DNA from: Bdellovibrionales bacterium
GTDB taxonomy: Bacteria; Bdellovibrionota; Bdellovibrionia; Bdellovibrionales; UBA1609
Length of the DNA: 37,090 nt
Assembly (NCBI GenBank): GCA_007121385.1
Contig: SKLV01000132.1
Span: 1-37,090, forward strand
Direction: 5' to 3'
Numbering within the stretch: the first letter of the stretch is position 1; each line of letters begins with the position of its first letter. Below, in pieces: positions 25,941-36,005 of this stretch. A model generated the notes under the pieces. It did no database searches, was not told the origin of the DNA, and was given only the letters and a program-made list of their open reading frames with translations. Made by a program: the position numbers and the translations under genes.

Positions 25941-27436
25941 ATCTGCTGGCGTGGCCTCTGATCATTTCTCTTTTTTCAGCGGCTCTCTGCATGGCTCTGT
26001 GGCAACAGCCACTTTGGCAACGCAGGCTTGGGCTTGTGGGCAGCGGGGCCAATGCTTTAGTGGCCATTGTGCTTCTGCAGACCGTGCTCCGTGATGGAGT
26101 TCAGGTTTTACACATTGCCAACTGGCATGCCCCTTTTGGTATCACCTTAGTGGCTGATCTGCTCTCGGCCATTATGGTCGCGATGACGGCTGTCATGGGC
26201 CTGAGTGTTCATTTTTACTCTTGGTTCTGTATGGATAGGGACATAGAGACCTATGGCTTTCACTCCCTTTTTCACTTTTTGCTACTGGGAGTTTATAGCT
26301 CTTTCTTAACGGGAGATATCTTTAACCTCTATGTCTCCTTTGAGATTATGCTCATTGCCTCCTTTGTTCTTCTGGCCTTAGGCAATCGCCGAGCGCAAAT
26401 TGAAGGGGCGCTGAAGTATATGGCCCTGAATTTGTTTGGCTCCTTTTTGTTTTTGGGGGGAGCAGGAATTCTCTATGGACTCTTGGGCACATTGAATATG
26501 GCTGATGTGGCCGTTAAATTGGCCACAGTGGACAACCCCTCTCTCACCAATGCCCTGGCTTTGGTGTTCCTGGTGGCCTTTGGCCTTAAGGCCGCTGTCT
26601 TTCCCTTTTTCTCATGGCTTCCGGCCTCCTACCATACCCCCCCCTCAGCGGTGTCAGCAATTTTTGCGGCCCTGCTCACCAAAGTGGGAGTCTACTGTCT
26701 GATGCGCTTTTTCTCTCTGATCTTTGTCGGAGACCAAAGCTTTACCCATGAGATCATTGCGGTCATTGGCCTGTCAGGCATGGTCTTTGGTGTTTTGGGG
26801 GCTGTCTCCAAAAATGAAATTCGCCGGATTTTGTCTTTTCACAGCATCAGCCAGATCGGTTACATGATCTTTGGTTTTGCCATGATGACCCCCCTAGCCA
26901 TCGCCGGCGCTCTCTTCTATGTGCTTCACCACAGTATTGTGAAGTCCAACCTCTTTCTGATTGGCGGAGCCATTCATCGCATTTTTGGCAGTTACCACTT
27001 GAGTCGCTTGGGAGGCCTGTACCGCAGTCATCCCTTTTTAGCGGCGGTCTTCTTGATTACAGCCTTGTCGCTGGCCGGCCTCCCCCCTCTGTCCGGTTTT
27101 TTTGCCAAAATTTTTTTGGTTCAGGCTGCCTTTTTGGACGATCGGCCTCTTGCCGTATTTATTATGCTGGCGGTGGGGCTCTTCACCTTGATCTCCATGA
27201 GTAAGATCTTCGACAAGGCTTTTTGGAAGCCCCTGAGCTCTGAGCACAAACCATCTCCCATTGAGCCCTCCCCCTCAGCACAACTGGGAATGATGCTTCC
27301 CATCACCTTCTTGGCAATTCTCACTCTGCTTCTGGGGCTAGGAGTCCCCTTTGCCTACGATGTCTTCTATCAAGCGGCTGAGCAGATTCTTAACCCCAGT
27401 GAGTACATTGACCGAGTTCTGGGAGGAGCGCCCTGA
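25937..27436 (+). CDS. mrpD: Na+/H+ antiporter subunit D (MrpD/MnhD)
   Basis: NuoN/M-like; FKAAVFPFFSWLPASYHTPPSAVSAIFAALLTKVGVYCL-type motif; FHSISQIGYMIFGFAM. Confidence 0.93.
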   Translation: MNLLAWPLIISLFSAALCMALWQQPLWQRRLGLVGSGANALVAIVLLQTVLRDGVQVLHIANWHAPFGITLVADLLSAIMVAMTAVMGLSVHFYSWFCMDRDIETYGFHSLFHFLLLGVYSSFLTGDIFNLYVSFEIMLIASFVLLALGNRRAQIEGALKYMALNLFGSFLFLGGAGILYGLLGTLNMADVAVKLATVDNPSLTNALALVFLVAFGLKAAVFPFFSWLPASYHTPPSAVSAIFAALLTKVGVYCLMRFFSLIFVGDQSFTHEIIAVIGLSGMVFGVLGAVSKNEIRRILSFHSISQIGYMIFGFAMMTPLAIAGALFYVLHHSIVKSNLFLIGGAIHRIFGSYHLSRLGGLYRSHPFLAAVFLITALSLAGLPPLSGFFAKIFLVQAAFLDDRPLAVFIMLAVGLFTLISMSKIFDKAFWKPLSSEHKPSPIEPSPSAQLGMMLPITFLAILTLLLGLGVPFAYDVFYQAAEQILNPSEYIDRVLGGAP

Positions 27437-27924
27437 TGTTTGCTCTCAATATCCTCCTGGCCATTGCTTGGACCGCCCTCACCAATAACCTCAGTTGGTT
27501 TAACCTTCTATCGGGATTTGCCCTGGGCTATGTCATCCTCTATTTTGCCTCGGAGGGGGGGCTCACCGAAAGGCCCACTTACATTATCCGGGTCATCAAA
27601 GCCTTTGGCTTCACCCTCTTTTTTATAAAAGAGCTGATTGTCTCCAACTTTAAACTGATGGCCGAAGTGCTCACCCCCACTCACTATATGAAGCCCGGAG
27701 TGGTGGCCATTCCCCTGGATGCAAAAACCGACTTTGAAATCACCCTGCTGGCCAACCTTATCACTCTGACTCCGGGAACTCTGAGCCTCGAAGTCTCGCC
27801 AGACCGAAAATACCTCTACATCCATGCCATGTATGTGGATACAGAGGACTTGGACGGCTTTCGCAACAAGATTAAACAGGATTTCGAAAAGCGACTTTTG
27901 GAGGTGATGCGCGATGAGCCCTGA
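27436..27924 (+). CDS. mrpE: Na+/H+ antiporter subunit E (MrpE/MnhE)
   Basis: [34 protein letters not shown]; operon position. Confidence 0.92.
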   Translation: MFALNILLAIAWTALTNNLSWFNLLSGFALGYVILYFASEGGLTERPTYIIRVIKAFGFTLFFIKELIVSNFKLMAEVLTPTHYMKPGVVAIPLDAKTDFEITLLANLITLTPGTLSLEVSPDRKYLYIHAMYVDTEDLDGFRNKIKQDFEKRLLEVMRDEP

Positions 27925-28204
27925 GGTCGATAGTGTAATCACTCAATTGGCCATGTGGATTCTGGTTGTCCACACTTTGGGCCTTTTAATCTCTCTTTAC
28001 CGAATATTTTGGGGGCCAGACCTCTCCAATCGCCTGATTGGCCTGGAGTACGTGGGTTTGAACGCCCTCTCCTTTATCGCTGTGTTCTGCATCGTGGCCG
28101 GAGACACTGTCTATCTGGATGTGGGAATTGTCTTGGCCTTGATCACCTTTTTAAGCACCCTGTCTTTGGGGCGCTATATTGAGAGAGGGGCGAAAAATTT
28201 ATGA
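27914..28204 (+). CDS. mrpF: Na+/H+ antiporter subunit F (MrpF/MnhF)
   Basis: LYRIFWGPDLSNRLIGLEYVGLNALSFIAVFCI...DVGIVLALITFLSTLSLGRYIERG. Confidence 0.9.
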   Translation: MSPEVDSVITQLAMWILVVHTLGLLISLYRIFWGPDLSNRLIGLEYVGLNALSFIAVFCIVAGDTVYLDVGIVLALITFLSTLSLGRYIERGAKNL

Positions 28205-28542
28205 GGGACTTTCTTATTATCTTACTGCTCATCTTTGGCACCTTTTTATCTATGGTGTCGGTCCTGGGAATTCTGCGGCTGCCGGATATTCTCATGCGTC
28301 TTCAGGCCATGAGTAAGGCCTCCACCCTGGGAATCACCTGCACCGTGGCTGGTATGGCCGTTTATTTTGGCTCGGTGGAGATTTCGATTCGCGCCCTTTT
28401 TGTGGTGACCTTTTTGTTCCTCACCTCACCCATTTTGGCTCACCTGATTGCGCGAAGTGCTTATCGCAGCCAGGTCCCCTTATGGAAGGGAACGGTCTGC
28501 GATGAGCTTCGGGACAAGATTAAAGAGCACCCCCAGTCATGA
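28201..28542 (+). CDS. mrpG: Na+/H+ antiporter subunit G (MrpG/MnhG)
   Basis: SVLGILRLPDILMRLQAMSKASTLGITC; FLTSPILAHLIARSAYR. Confidence 0.92.
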   Translation: MRDFLIILLLIFGTFLSMVSVLGILRLPDILMRLQAMSKASTLGITCTVAGMAVYFGSVEISIRALFVVTFLFLTSPILAHLIARSAYRSQVPLWKGTVCDELRDKIKEHPQS

Positions 28543-29372
28543 AAGCCCCTTGGCCGTTGATTTTAAGATGCCTCTGGGTCTTTGGCTTGACCGCCGCACT
28601 GTCTCTCCTGGGCTGCGCCCATGGTGGGGCTCCAAAGACCTCTAAAGACTCTATAGAACCACCACCCACACCTGAGCGCCAGGCCGAGCTAGACCTCCTG
28701 CGCGAGGCCAGTCGCGGAAATAGGGAAGAGGTCCGCCGCCTTGTGGCTCAGGGAACACAGATTGATGCGCCCTCTGCTTCGGGGACCACAGCTCTGATGT
28801 CAGCGGCCTTTCGAGGCTTAGAGTCTACAGTGGCCGAGCTTCTTGAACTGGGAGCTCGAGTGGACTTAGCTGACCAAGATGGAGCCACAGCCCTCCATTA
28901 CGCTCTCTTTCAAAATCAAATTCCTGTGGTGAGACTTTTGCTTGCGGCCAAGGCCCCTTTGGAGGCTCAAGACAGCAGTGGATTGACTCCCCTTATGCTG
29001 GCCGCTCGATTTGGATCCGCAGAAACTGTGGAGCTTTTACTGAAGGCCGGGGCTCAGCTTGAGACCCAGGATGATCAAGGCTGGACGGCCCTCTTTTTTG
29101 CCGTTCACCGCGGGTCTCCAGGCCAGGCGGAGCTTCTGCTTAAAGCGGGGGCTAAAGTCAACCATCAAAGTCTTGGAACAAAACAGAGCCCCCTTGGGGA
29201 AGCCGTGTACTTGGGACATCGAAATATGATTCAGCTGCTGCTCCAGTACAAGGCGGATGCCCACCTTAAGGATGCTGGAGGTAAAAGCCCCCTCGACCTT
29301 GCCAAAGAGCAGGGACTGCCCCGGTCGTGGCTAGAGCTTGAGAACTCAGGATCCGGGTCTAGGTCGGATTGA
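28539..29372 (+). CDS. Ankyrin-repeat lipoprotein
   Basis: Lipobox LSLLGC; at least five ankyrin repeats (SGTTALMSAAFRGLESTVAELLELGARVDLADQDGATALHYALFQNQ...). ATGA overlap with mrpG. Confidence 0.88.
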   Translation: MKAPWPLILRCLWVFGLTAALSLLGCAHGGAPKTSKDSIEPPPTPERQAELDLLREASRGNREEVRRLVAQGTQIDAPSASGTTALMSAAFRGLESTVAELLELGARVDLADQDGATALHYALFQNQIPVVRLLLAAKAPLEAQDSSGLTPLMLAARFGSAETVELLLKAGAQLETQDDQGWTALFFAVHRGSPGQAELLLKAGAKVNHQSLGTKQSPLGEAVYLGHRNMIQLLLQYKADAHLKDAGGKSPLDLAKEQGLPRSWLELENSGSGSRSD

Positions 29373-29428
29373 CTTCGTTTTGGGACTGACCTAGCTTGAG
29401 ATGATGACTTTTTTTTGGGGGAGGTTTG

Positions 29429-29896
29429 ATGAGTCAGCATGTGCGTCTCAACGACAGTCAGTTCAATAAGTGGCGAACTTTGGTGGCCTTGGCCCATGTG
29501 GATGGCCTGGTCTGTGATGTGGAAAAAGGTTTTATCATCGACAGATTACAGAACAGACGAGTAGATCCTGAGCAAATAAAATTAATTGAACAGGACTTTG
29601 ATCAGGCCCATTCCCCCGGAGAGCTTTTTGAAAAGATCACTGATCCTCGGGATCGCGCAACCTTGCTGTACCTGGCCCGCATTATGTTCCTCTCTAACAA
29701 CGATAAATTCTGTGATTACGAAAAGCTTTACTACGATAAATTTAAGGCCAAACATATGTCCTCCATTGACATGGCCCAACTGATTGAGCAAGTGAAGAAA
29801 GTGGAGACAGAGGTCAGCCTCGCCGAAGATCTGGAGCCCAAAAGGGGCTCCTTTATTTTTCGCAGCTTCTCCAATCTTTTGGACAAGTTTTTTTAG
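29429..29896 (+). CDS. TerB-like/hypothetical protein
   Basis: 156-aa mostly helical protein; WRTLVALAHVDGLVCDVEKGFIIDRL resembles TerB-type helices; SD GGGGGAGG upstream of ATG 29429. Confidence 0.45.
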   Translation: MSQHVRLNDSQFNKWRTLVALAHVDGLVCDVEKGFIIDRLQNRRVDPEQIKLIEQDFDQAHSPGELFEKITDPRDRATLLYLARIMFLSNNDKFCDYEKLYYDKFKAKHMSSIDMAQLIEQVKKVETEVSLAEDLEPKRGSFIFRSFSNLLDKFF

Positions 29897-29959
29897 ATCC
29901 AGTCTTAAGATATTGTTCAGATTGCCGATGCCTTCTCTTGAGTGGAGGGGAGCGCATCT

Positions 29960-30409
29960 ATGTCCAGTAAAAGTCAGCAGGAAAAAGATCTCACAATTGA
30001 ACTTGAGCCGGGTGACTATCTGGTTCAGGAAAAGCAGCCCTGTGATGCTCTTTACATTATTCAGGAGGGGCAGCTGGCCGCTTTCCGTCTGGGGAAACAG
30101 GGAAAAATTCCAGTGGGACTGATCAGCTCTGGGGAGTATGTGGGGGAGGCGGCCATTTTCTTAGAGGGCCATCATCTTTCTACCGTTATGGCTCTGACCA
30201 AGGTCAAGGCCCTAAAAATTCCCAAGTCCTCCATCGAGGCTCAATTAAAAAATATGCCCTCTTGGATGGTGGCCCTGGCCCGAGGTCTCGTCACTCGCCT
30301 CCACCACAGCAACGAAATATTGCGACGCAATGCTTGGATTGATCCAACCATTCAGCAAAAGGTGAAGGCCATCAGCGAAAAAAATCCGTCTCGCCGAAAG
30401 GCCAGTTAA
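29960..30409 (+). CDS. Cyclic-nucleotide-binding-like domain protein
   Basis: Single CNBD fold: LEPGDYLVQEKQPCDALYIIQEGQLAAFRLG...SSGEYVGEAAIFLEGHHLSTVMALTKVKALKI; no HTH. Confidence 0.8.
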   Translation: MSSKSQQEKDLTIELEPGDYLVQEKQPCDALYIIQEGQLAAFRLGKQGKIPVGLISSGEYVGEAAIFLEGHHLSTVMALTKVKALKIPKSSIEAQLKNMPSWMVALARGLVTRLHHSNEILRRNAWIDPTIQQKVKAISEKNPSRRKAS

Positions 30410-30440
30410 AGTTTACACAGCCACTCGCCGAAGAGAGAGT

Positions 30441-31055
30441 ATGGGACAGGCTATCCGAAAATTTGTACCTCGCGCACCCCGCTATGTCTTACAGCCCAGA
30501 GACAATCGGGTCCTGCGCTATGGCAGTGAAAAGGATCAACACACCCCTCATAAAACTAATGTTGTTGATCTTTCAGAGACTGGATTAGCCTATCTTGTGG
30601 ATCGGGAGTGCGCCCCTCAAATCGGGGACATGATTCGCCTGGAGTTCACCATTCCTCATCAGAATACGGTGTCCTGGTGGGGACGAGTCACCCGCATCAC
30701 TGAATACGATCCAGCCCCCTACCAGGTGGCCCACCGAAACGAAGATGGATCAGCGGCCGATGAGGTACTGATCGGGGTGGAGTTTCACAATGTGGACGAG
30801 AATCAGCGCCTAAAGATCCGGGAAGGCTTGGCCGAGCGACTCCAGCAACTGGATCAGCAGCGCCGCCAGGAGCGCTGGCAGGCTCTGGCCTATTGGTTTC
30901 AAAAGTACGCAGTCCGTACAACTCTCATTTTGGCTGTTCTGGTTGTGACTCTGGGAGTTCTCTACGCCCTGTCACGACCAGGCCCCAATTACGATCCCGA
31001 AAGAGGATCCCCCTGGGGCCAACGCTACCCCTGGCTCAACTTTTTCTCTGATTAA
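30441..31055 (+). CDS. PilZ domain protein with C-terminal transmembrane segment
   Basis: TNVVDLSETGLAYLVDRECAPQIGDMIRLEFTIP...WWGRVTRI, with hydrophobic TTLILAVLVVTLGVLYAL near the C-terminus. Confidence 0.7.
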   Translation: MGQAIRKFVPRAPRYVLQPRDNRVLRYGSEKDQHTPHKTNVVDLSETGLAYLVDRECAPQIGDMIRLEFTIPHQNTVSWWGRVTRITEYDPAPYQVAHRNEDGSAADEVLIGVEFHNVDENQRLKIREGLAERLQQLDQQRRQERWQALAYWFQKYAVRTTLILAVLVVTLGVLYALSRPGPNYDPERGSPWGQRYPWLNFFSD

Positions 31056-31723
31056 AGCCGAAGGGGCTGAGCCTCCAGCCTGGCCTCTTCCACCCTCTTT
31101 AAAAAACGACGGCGCGAGATGTACTTACCGCCCAGTTGTTGCAGGTGGGGAGTGACCATCTGAATGTCCATCCAACTTAAGTCCTGCTCGCTCAAGCTCT
31201 CAATCAGTTTCAATAGACTCAGCTTAGAGGCATTGTCCCGACGATAGAACATACTCTCTCCACTAAAGACCCCCGCCACATAAACCCCATAGAGGCCTCC
31301 CACCAGTTGGGGGCCCTCCCAGCACTCCACGCTGTGAGCATAGCCGGCGCGGTGAAACTCCAAATAGGCCTTCTGAATGGCTGTATTGATCCAAGTCCCC
31401 TGTTGTCCGGGGCGAGGCACCTGAGAGCAGGCCTCAATCACTGCGGCAAAGTCCTGGTTGAAGGTCACCTCCAAAGAGGTCCTCTTGAGCCACTTGCTCA
31501 GAGAACGACTCAGATGAAGATCCTGAAAGTCCAACACCCCACGCTGAGGGGGACAGTACCAGAGACAGGGGAAGCCCTCATGGGGCCAGGGAAAAATTCC
31601 AAAGCTGTAGGCTTCAAGGAGAGAGTCCACACTTAAGTCCCCACCAATGGCCACCACCCCGCTGCTATCTCGAGTCTGGGCCGGGTCAGGAAAGCGCTGA
31701 CGCTGACTCACAAAGAGCTTCAA
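31052..31723 (-). CDS. aat: Leucyl/phenylalanyl-tRNA--protein transferase
   Basis: FPDPAQTRDSSGVVAIGGDLSVDSLLEAYSFGIFPW, WINTAIQKAYLEFHRAGYAHSVECWE, LVGGLYGVYVAGVFSGESMFYRRDNASKLSL. TTG start at 31723 overlaps the recQ stop (TTGA). Confidence 0.92.
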   Translation of the reverse strand: MKLFVSQRQRFPDPAQTRDSSGVVAIGGDLSVDSLLEAYSFGIFPWPHEGFPCLWYCPPQRGVLDFQDLHLSRSLSKWLKRTSLEVTFNQDFAAVIEACSQVPRPGQQGTWINTAIQKAYLEFHRAGYAHSVECWEGPQLVGGLYGVYVAGVFSGESMFYRRDNASKLSLLKLIESLSEQDLSWMDIQMVTPHLQQLGGKYISRRRFLKRVEEARLEAQPLRL

Positions 31724-33183
31724 CCCCCCGCCTCCTTCCAGCCCCCACAGGTGCCGCAAAAGCCACAGTCCTGGTGAGTCCCCTCATCAAAGTAGTCATA
31801 AATTTTTCGCTTAAAACACTCCTCCCCTTTCACCAACTCCATCAACTTTAAGAGTTTCTGGTTCTGCAGCAGCAAATGATTTTTGTGGTCCACTAAGGCA
31901 AAGGCCTGCTCCGGAAAGTCCTCAAGGACCTCCAGTTGGCGAAAGTCCCTTTGCGGCCAAGAGATACTGCCCAAACTCTCCAGTTGGTTCAAAGCGGTCT
32001 CCAAGCGAAAGTCCCGGCGGTTGTAAAAGTTGAGCTGCCCCCTCAAGTAATCAGCCCCCTCTGTCCGAACACGGTCTATTTGCCCCACTAAAAGGTTGTA
32101 GAGAGCCCGCACAAAGCCCGGATCGGGGTGGGACCACTTGATAAAGTCCATGGAGATAGAGAGGTCGTCCGGATCATAAAAGAGAGTGCAGCGGGAGGGT
32201 CGCCCGTCTCGCCCTGCTCGCCCCACCTCCTGATAGTAGGCCTCGATGGAGCCGGGAATCTCCATATGCACCAAGGAGCGCACATCGGGCTTGTCCACCC
32301 CCAAGCCAAAGGCCGGAGTGGCGAGAATGAGTGGCTCTTGGCCTTTTAAAAAGAGCTCCTGATGGCGACGGCGCACCGCTTGCGGCAATTGCCCATGGTA
32401 GGTCAGAGCTGAAAGCCCTAGGCGACGCAACTCAAAGGCCACCTTCTCAAGGGAGGAAATCAGCTGAAAGTAGACAATCATCGGCCCCTGGCTTTGATGA
32501 ATCAGGCCCACCAATCGACGAAGCTTTTCCTCTAGGCCATGGACCGACTCCACCTCTAAATAGAGGTTGGGGCGCCGGACTCCCTCTTTGAAGACCAGGC
32601 AGTCCTCCGCTCCAAGACCTAACTGGCGAAAAATATCCTCACGCACCTGAGGGGTGGCCGTGGCCGTGAGAGCCATGGTGGGGGGCTCCCCCATTTGGGC
32701 ACGAAATTCCCCAAGGCGCCCATAGTCTGGGCGAAAGTCATGACCCCATTGGGAGATGCAGTGGGCCTCGTCCACAGCCAGAAGGGGGATGGTCACCTGA
32801 CGGAGAGCTTCCACAAACTCGGGCTTGCGAAAGCGCTCCGGGGTTACATAGAGGAGCTGGTAAGCCCCTTGGCTGAGCTGCCCAAGCCTCTCCTGCCTTT
32901 GCGAGGCCCTGAGGGAGGAGTTGATAAAACTGGCTCTCAGCCCCTTTTGCCGCGCCTTGTCTACCTGGTCCTGCATAAGGGCAATCAGGGGGGAAACCAC
33001 CAGCACAGTCCCCGGCAGCAGACAACTGGGCAACTGGTAGCACAGGCTTTTGCCCATTCCCGTGGGCATCATGACCAGGCTGGAGCGCCCGGCAAGGGCC
33101 GCGAGTATGGCCTCCTCCTGTTGCCCTCTGTATTGGGAAAAGCCAAACTGCCTCTGCAGGCAGTCTTGGGCCCTGTCTTTCAT
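31720..33183 (-). CDS. recQ: RecQ-family ATP-dependent DNA helicase
   Basis: MMPTGMGKSLCYQLPSCLLPGTVLVVSPLIALMQDQV, VDEAHCISQWGHDFRPDY, FGLGVDKPDVRSLVHMEIPGSIEAYYQEVGRAGRDG, C-terminal Zn-binding Cys cluster. No HRDC-length tail. Confidence 0.9.
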   Translation of the reverse strand: MKDRAQDCLQRQFGFSQYRGQQEEAILAALAGRSSLVMMPTGMGKSLCYQLPSCLLPGTVLVVSPLIALMQDQVDKARQKGLRASFINSSLRASQRQERLGQLSQGAYQLLYVTPERFRKPEFVEALRQVTIPLLAVDEAHCISQWGHDFRPDYGRLGEFRAQMGEPPTMALTATATPQVREDIFRQLGLGAEDCLVFKEGVRRPNLYLEVESVHGLEEKLRRLVGLIHQSQGPMIVYFQLISSLEKVAFELRRLGLSALTYHGQLPQAVRRRHQELFLKGQEPLILATPAFGLGVDKPDVRSLVHMEIPGSIEAYYQEVGRAGRDGRPSRCTLFYDPDDLSISMDFIKWSHPDPGFVRALYNLLVGQIDRVRTEGADYLRGQLNFYNRRDFRLETALNQLESLGSISWPQRDFRQLEVLEDFPEQAFALVDHKNHLLLQNQKLLKLMELVKGEECFKRKIYDYFDEGTHQDCGFCGTCGGWKEAGG

Positions 33184-33316
33184 AGAATCTTTCCTCCTGA
33201 ACCAACTGACTCAACATATCTTTGCACTTTATGGGGCTTCATGCTAGTTCTGGCTGCCTTCGTATAAGATTCACCAACTATATTAGGTACAAACCGATTA
33301 GGGAGAGGCTAACTCA

Positions 33317-35425
33317 ATGGCGAAAAAGTGGGTTTTGGACAAGGTTCGCAATATTGGTATTTCCGCTCATATTGACTCGGGAAAGACAACCCTCACTGAG
33401 AGAGTTCTCTTCTACACCGGAAGAATTCATGCCATTCATGATGTCCGAGGCAAGGACGGGGTTGGCGCCAAAATGGATAGCATGGAGCTGGAGCGGGAGC
33501 GCGGAATCACCATCCAATCGGCGGCCACCAATGTTCATTGGGGAGAGACCGAGGTCAATATTATCGACACCCCCGGACACGTGGACTTCACTATCGAAGT
33601 GGAGAGATCCCTGCGCGTACTCGATGGAGCCGTTTTGGTTCTGTGTGGAGTGGCCGGTGTGCAATCCCAGTCCATCACCGTGGATCGACAAATGCGTCGC
33701 TACAATGTTCCCCGTGTGGCCTTTATCAACAAGTTGGACCGCTCAGGGGCCAACCCCTTCCGCGTCCTCCAGTCCCTCCGTGAAAAACTCCGCCACAATG
33801 CGGTTTTAGTGCAAATTCCCATTGGGGTGGAAGACAAACTGGAAGGAGTGGTGGACCTGGTCAAAATGAAGGCCCTTTACTTCCGCGGCGAACACGGGGA
33901 AAAAATTGAGGAGACCGACATTCCCGCTGACCTGATGGACCAGGCTAAGCAGTATCACCACGAACTGGTGGGTAAAGCTGCTGACTTTGATGAGACTGTG
34001 GGTGAAAAGTTTTTGATGGAAGAAGAGCCCACTCTAGCGGAGCTCCAAGCCGCCATTCGCAAGGGCACCATCTCTATGGATCTAACCCCAGTTTTCTGCG
34101 GTTCGGCTTACAAAAATAAGGGAGTTCAAGCCCTGCTGGATGGGGTTAGAGACTATCTGCCCAACCCCACTGAAATTCCCCAGAAAGCTCTGGACCTAGA
34201 TAACAATGAGCAAGAGGTGCCTATTGAGGCTAAGGACGATGCCCCCTTTGTGGGCTTGGCCTTTAAATTGGAAGACGGCCGCTACGGACAGCTGACCTAT
34301 ATTCGCATCTATCAGGGGGTTTTGCGCAAGGGCGAGTTTATCATCAACTCGGCCAACGGCAAAAAAGTGAAGGTGCCACGGGTAGTGAAAATGCACGCGG
34401 ACGAAATGGAAGATGTTGAAGAGGCTCGCGCCGGTGACATCTGCGCCGTCTTTGGCATTGACTGTGCCTCCGGAGACACCTTTACCGATGGTACTGTGAA
34501 TTACTCCATGACCTCTATGTTTGTTCCCGATGCGGTGATCTCTTTGGCCGTGGCTCCCAAGGACAAAAGTGGGGCCAATAACTTTGCCAAGGCTCTGAAC
34601 AAGTTCCGCAAAGAGGACCCCACCTTCCGCGTCCACAGGGATGAGGAGTCCGGAGAGACCATTATTTCCGGAATGGGGGAGCTCCACCTGGATGTGTACA
34701 TTGAGAGAATGAAGAGAGAGTTCAACTGTGAGGTGATTGCCGGTCAGCCCCAGGTGGCTTACCGAGAGACTATCAACTCCCGCGGAGAATACGACTACAC
34801 CCACAAAAAGCAGACCGGTGGATCCGGACAGTTTGCCAAGGTCGTTGGCCATATTGAGCCCCTTGAGCCCAACAGTGAGAAGACCTATGAGTTTGTTAAC
34901 TCGGTCACAGGCGGACGCATTCCAAAAGAGTTTATCCCTGCTGTGGATAAAGGCTTCCAGGAGCAAATGGCTAAGGGATCTTTGATTGGCTACCCCATTG
35001 TGGGAGTGAAGGCCACCTTGGCCGATGGAGCCTACCATGATGTGGACTCCAGCGAGATGGCCTTCCGGATTTGCGGTATGGCGGCCTTCCGTCAGGCCTA
35101 TGAAAGAGCCAACCCAGTGGCCCTAGAGCCCCTGATGAAGTTGGAGACCTCAGCTCCCGAGGAGTTTCAGGGCAATGTGATGGGTCAGATCAACCAGCGC
35201 CGAGGCATTATCTCTGGGACCACCACCAACGAGGGCTTTGTGGTGGTTGAGGCGGAAGTGCCTTTGACGGAAATGTTTGGCTACTCCACAGAGTTGCGCT
35301 CGGCCACTCAGGGTAAGGGTGAATTCACCATGGAATTCTCCCGCTATGCTCAGGTACCAAGAAACATTCAAGAGGAACTGGTCAAAAAGTATCAGGCCAA
35401 GAGAGCGGAAGAGGCTAAAAAATAA
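33317..35425 (+). CDS. fusA: Elongation factor G (mitochondrial EF-G1/spdEFG1-like)
   Basis: [91 protein letters not shown]; full five-domain length. Confidence 0.94.
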   Translation: MAKKWVLDKVRNIGISAHIDSGKTTLTERVLFYTGRIHAIHDVRGKDGVGAKMDSMELERERGITIQSAATNVHWGETEVNIIDTPGHVDFTIEVERSLRVLDGAVLVLCGVAGVQSQSITVDRQMRRYNVPRVAFINKLDRSGANPFRVLQSLREKLRHNAVLVQIPIGVEDKLEGVVDLVKMKALYFRGEHGEKIEETDIPADLMDQAKQYHHELVGKAADFDETVGEKFLMEEEPTLAELQAAIRKGTISMDLTPVFCGSAYKNKGVQALLDGVRDYLPNPTEIPQKALDLDNNEQEVPIEAKDDAPFVGLAFKLEDGRYGQLTYIRIYQGVLRKGEFIINSANGKKVKVPRVVKMHADEMEDVEEARAGDICAVFGIDCASGDTFTDGTVNYSMTSMFVPDAVISLAVAPKDKSGANNFAKALNKFRKEDPTFRVHRDEESGETIISGMGELHLDVYIERMKREFNCEVIAGQPQVAYRETINSRGEYDYTHKKQTGGSGQFAKVVGHIEPLEPNSEKTYEFVNSVTGGRIPKEFIPAVDKGFQEQMAKGSLIGYPIVGVKATLADGAYHDVDSSEMAFRICGMAAFRQAYERANPVALEPLMKLETSAPEEFQGNVMGQINQRRGIISGTTTNEGFVVVEAEVPLTEMFGYSTELRSATQGKGEFTMEFSRYAQVPRNIQEELVKKYQAKRAEEAKK

Positions 35426-35968
35426 ATGATCCTCTCTGACTCCACCTTGCGCTCCATGATCGAAAAGGCCGAACTCTCCGTCAGCCCCCTGACCGAGGAG
35501 TCCATCCAGCCGGCCTCCATTGACTGCCGGCTGGGAACTCATTTTTTGATCGTGGAAGACCGCAACATGGAGATTCTGGACCTGAACTCCGAGATCCTCT
35601 ATCGCAGTATCGAGGGGGAGAGTATTACCATTCCCCCTCACTCCTTTCTGCTGGCCACCACCATGGAATACGTCAAGCTGCCCAACGATCTTACGGCCTT
35701 TGTTGAGGGGCGCAGCTCTGTTGGACGCATGGGGTTATTTATTCAGAACGCCGGGTGGGTGGACCCCGGCTTTGAAGGCCAGATCACCTTGGAGCTCTAT
35801 AATGCCAATTCTCTGCCCATACGCCTGCAGGCGGGGCGGCGCATTTGCCAACTGGTCTTTTGCAAGATGGACCAAGAGACCCCCAACCCCTACCGGGGAA
35901 AATACCAGGGACAGATGAACACCACCGGAAGTCGGGTTTTTCACGACTCTGAGTCACAAAAGTCATGA
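35426..35968 (+). CDS. dcd: dCTP deaminase
   Basis: [47 protein letters not shown]-x-G-K-Y-Q-x-Q. Starts immediately after the fusA stop. Confidence 0.93.
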   Translation: MILSDSTLRSMIEKAELSVSPLTEESIQPASIDCRLGTHFLIVEDRNMEILDLNSEILYRSIEGESITIPPHSFLLATTMEYVKLPNDLTAFVEGRSSVGRMGLFIQNAGWVDPGFEGQITLELYNANSLPIRLQAGRRICQLVFCKMDQETPNPYRGKYQGQMNTTGSRVFHDSESQKS

Positions 35969-36005
35969 ATGAGCCTCCCCCTAGTGCTAGAATGGGGTCT
36001 CGATC

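Noticed and set aside
34196-35038. 280-aa minus-strand ORF antisense to fusA
   Set aside because: Lies wholly inside a clearly conserved EF-G gene; the translation has no recognisable domain. Long antisense ORFs are common here because of codon composition.
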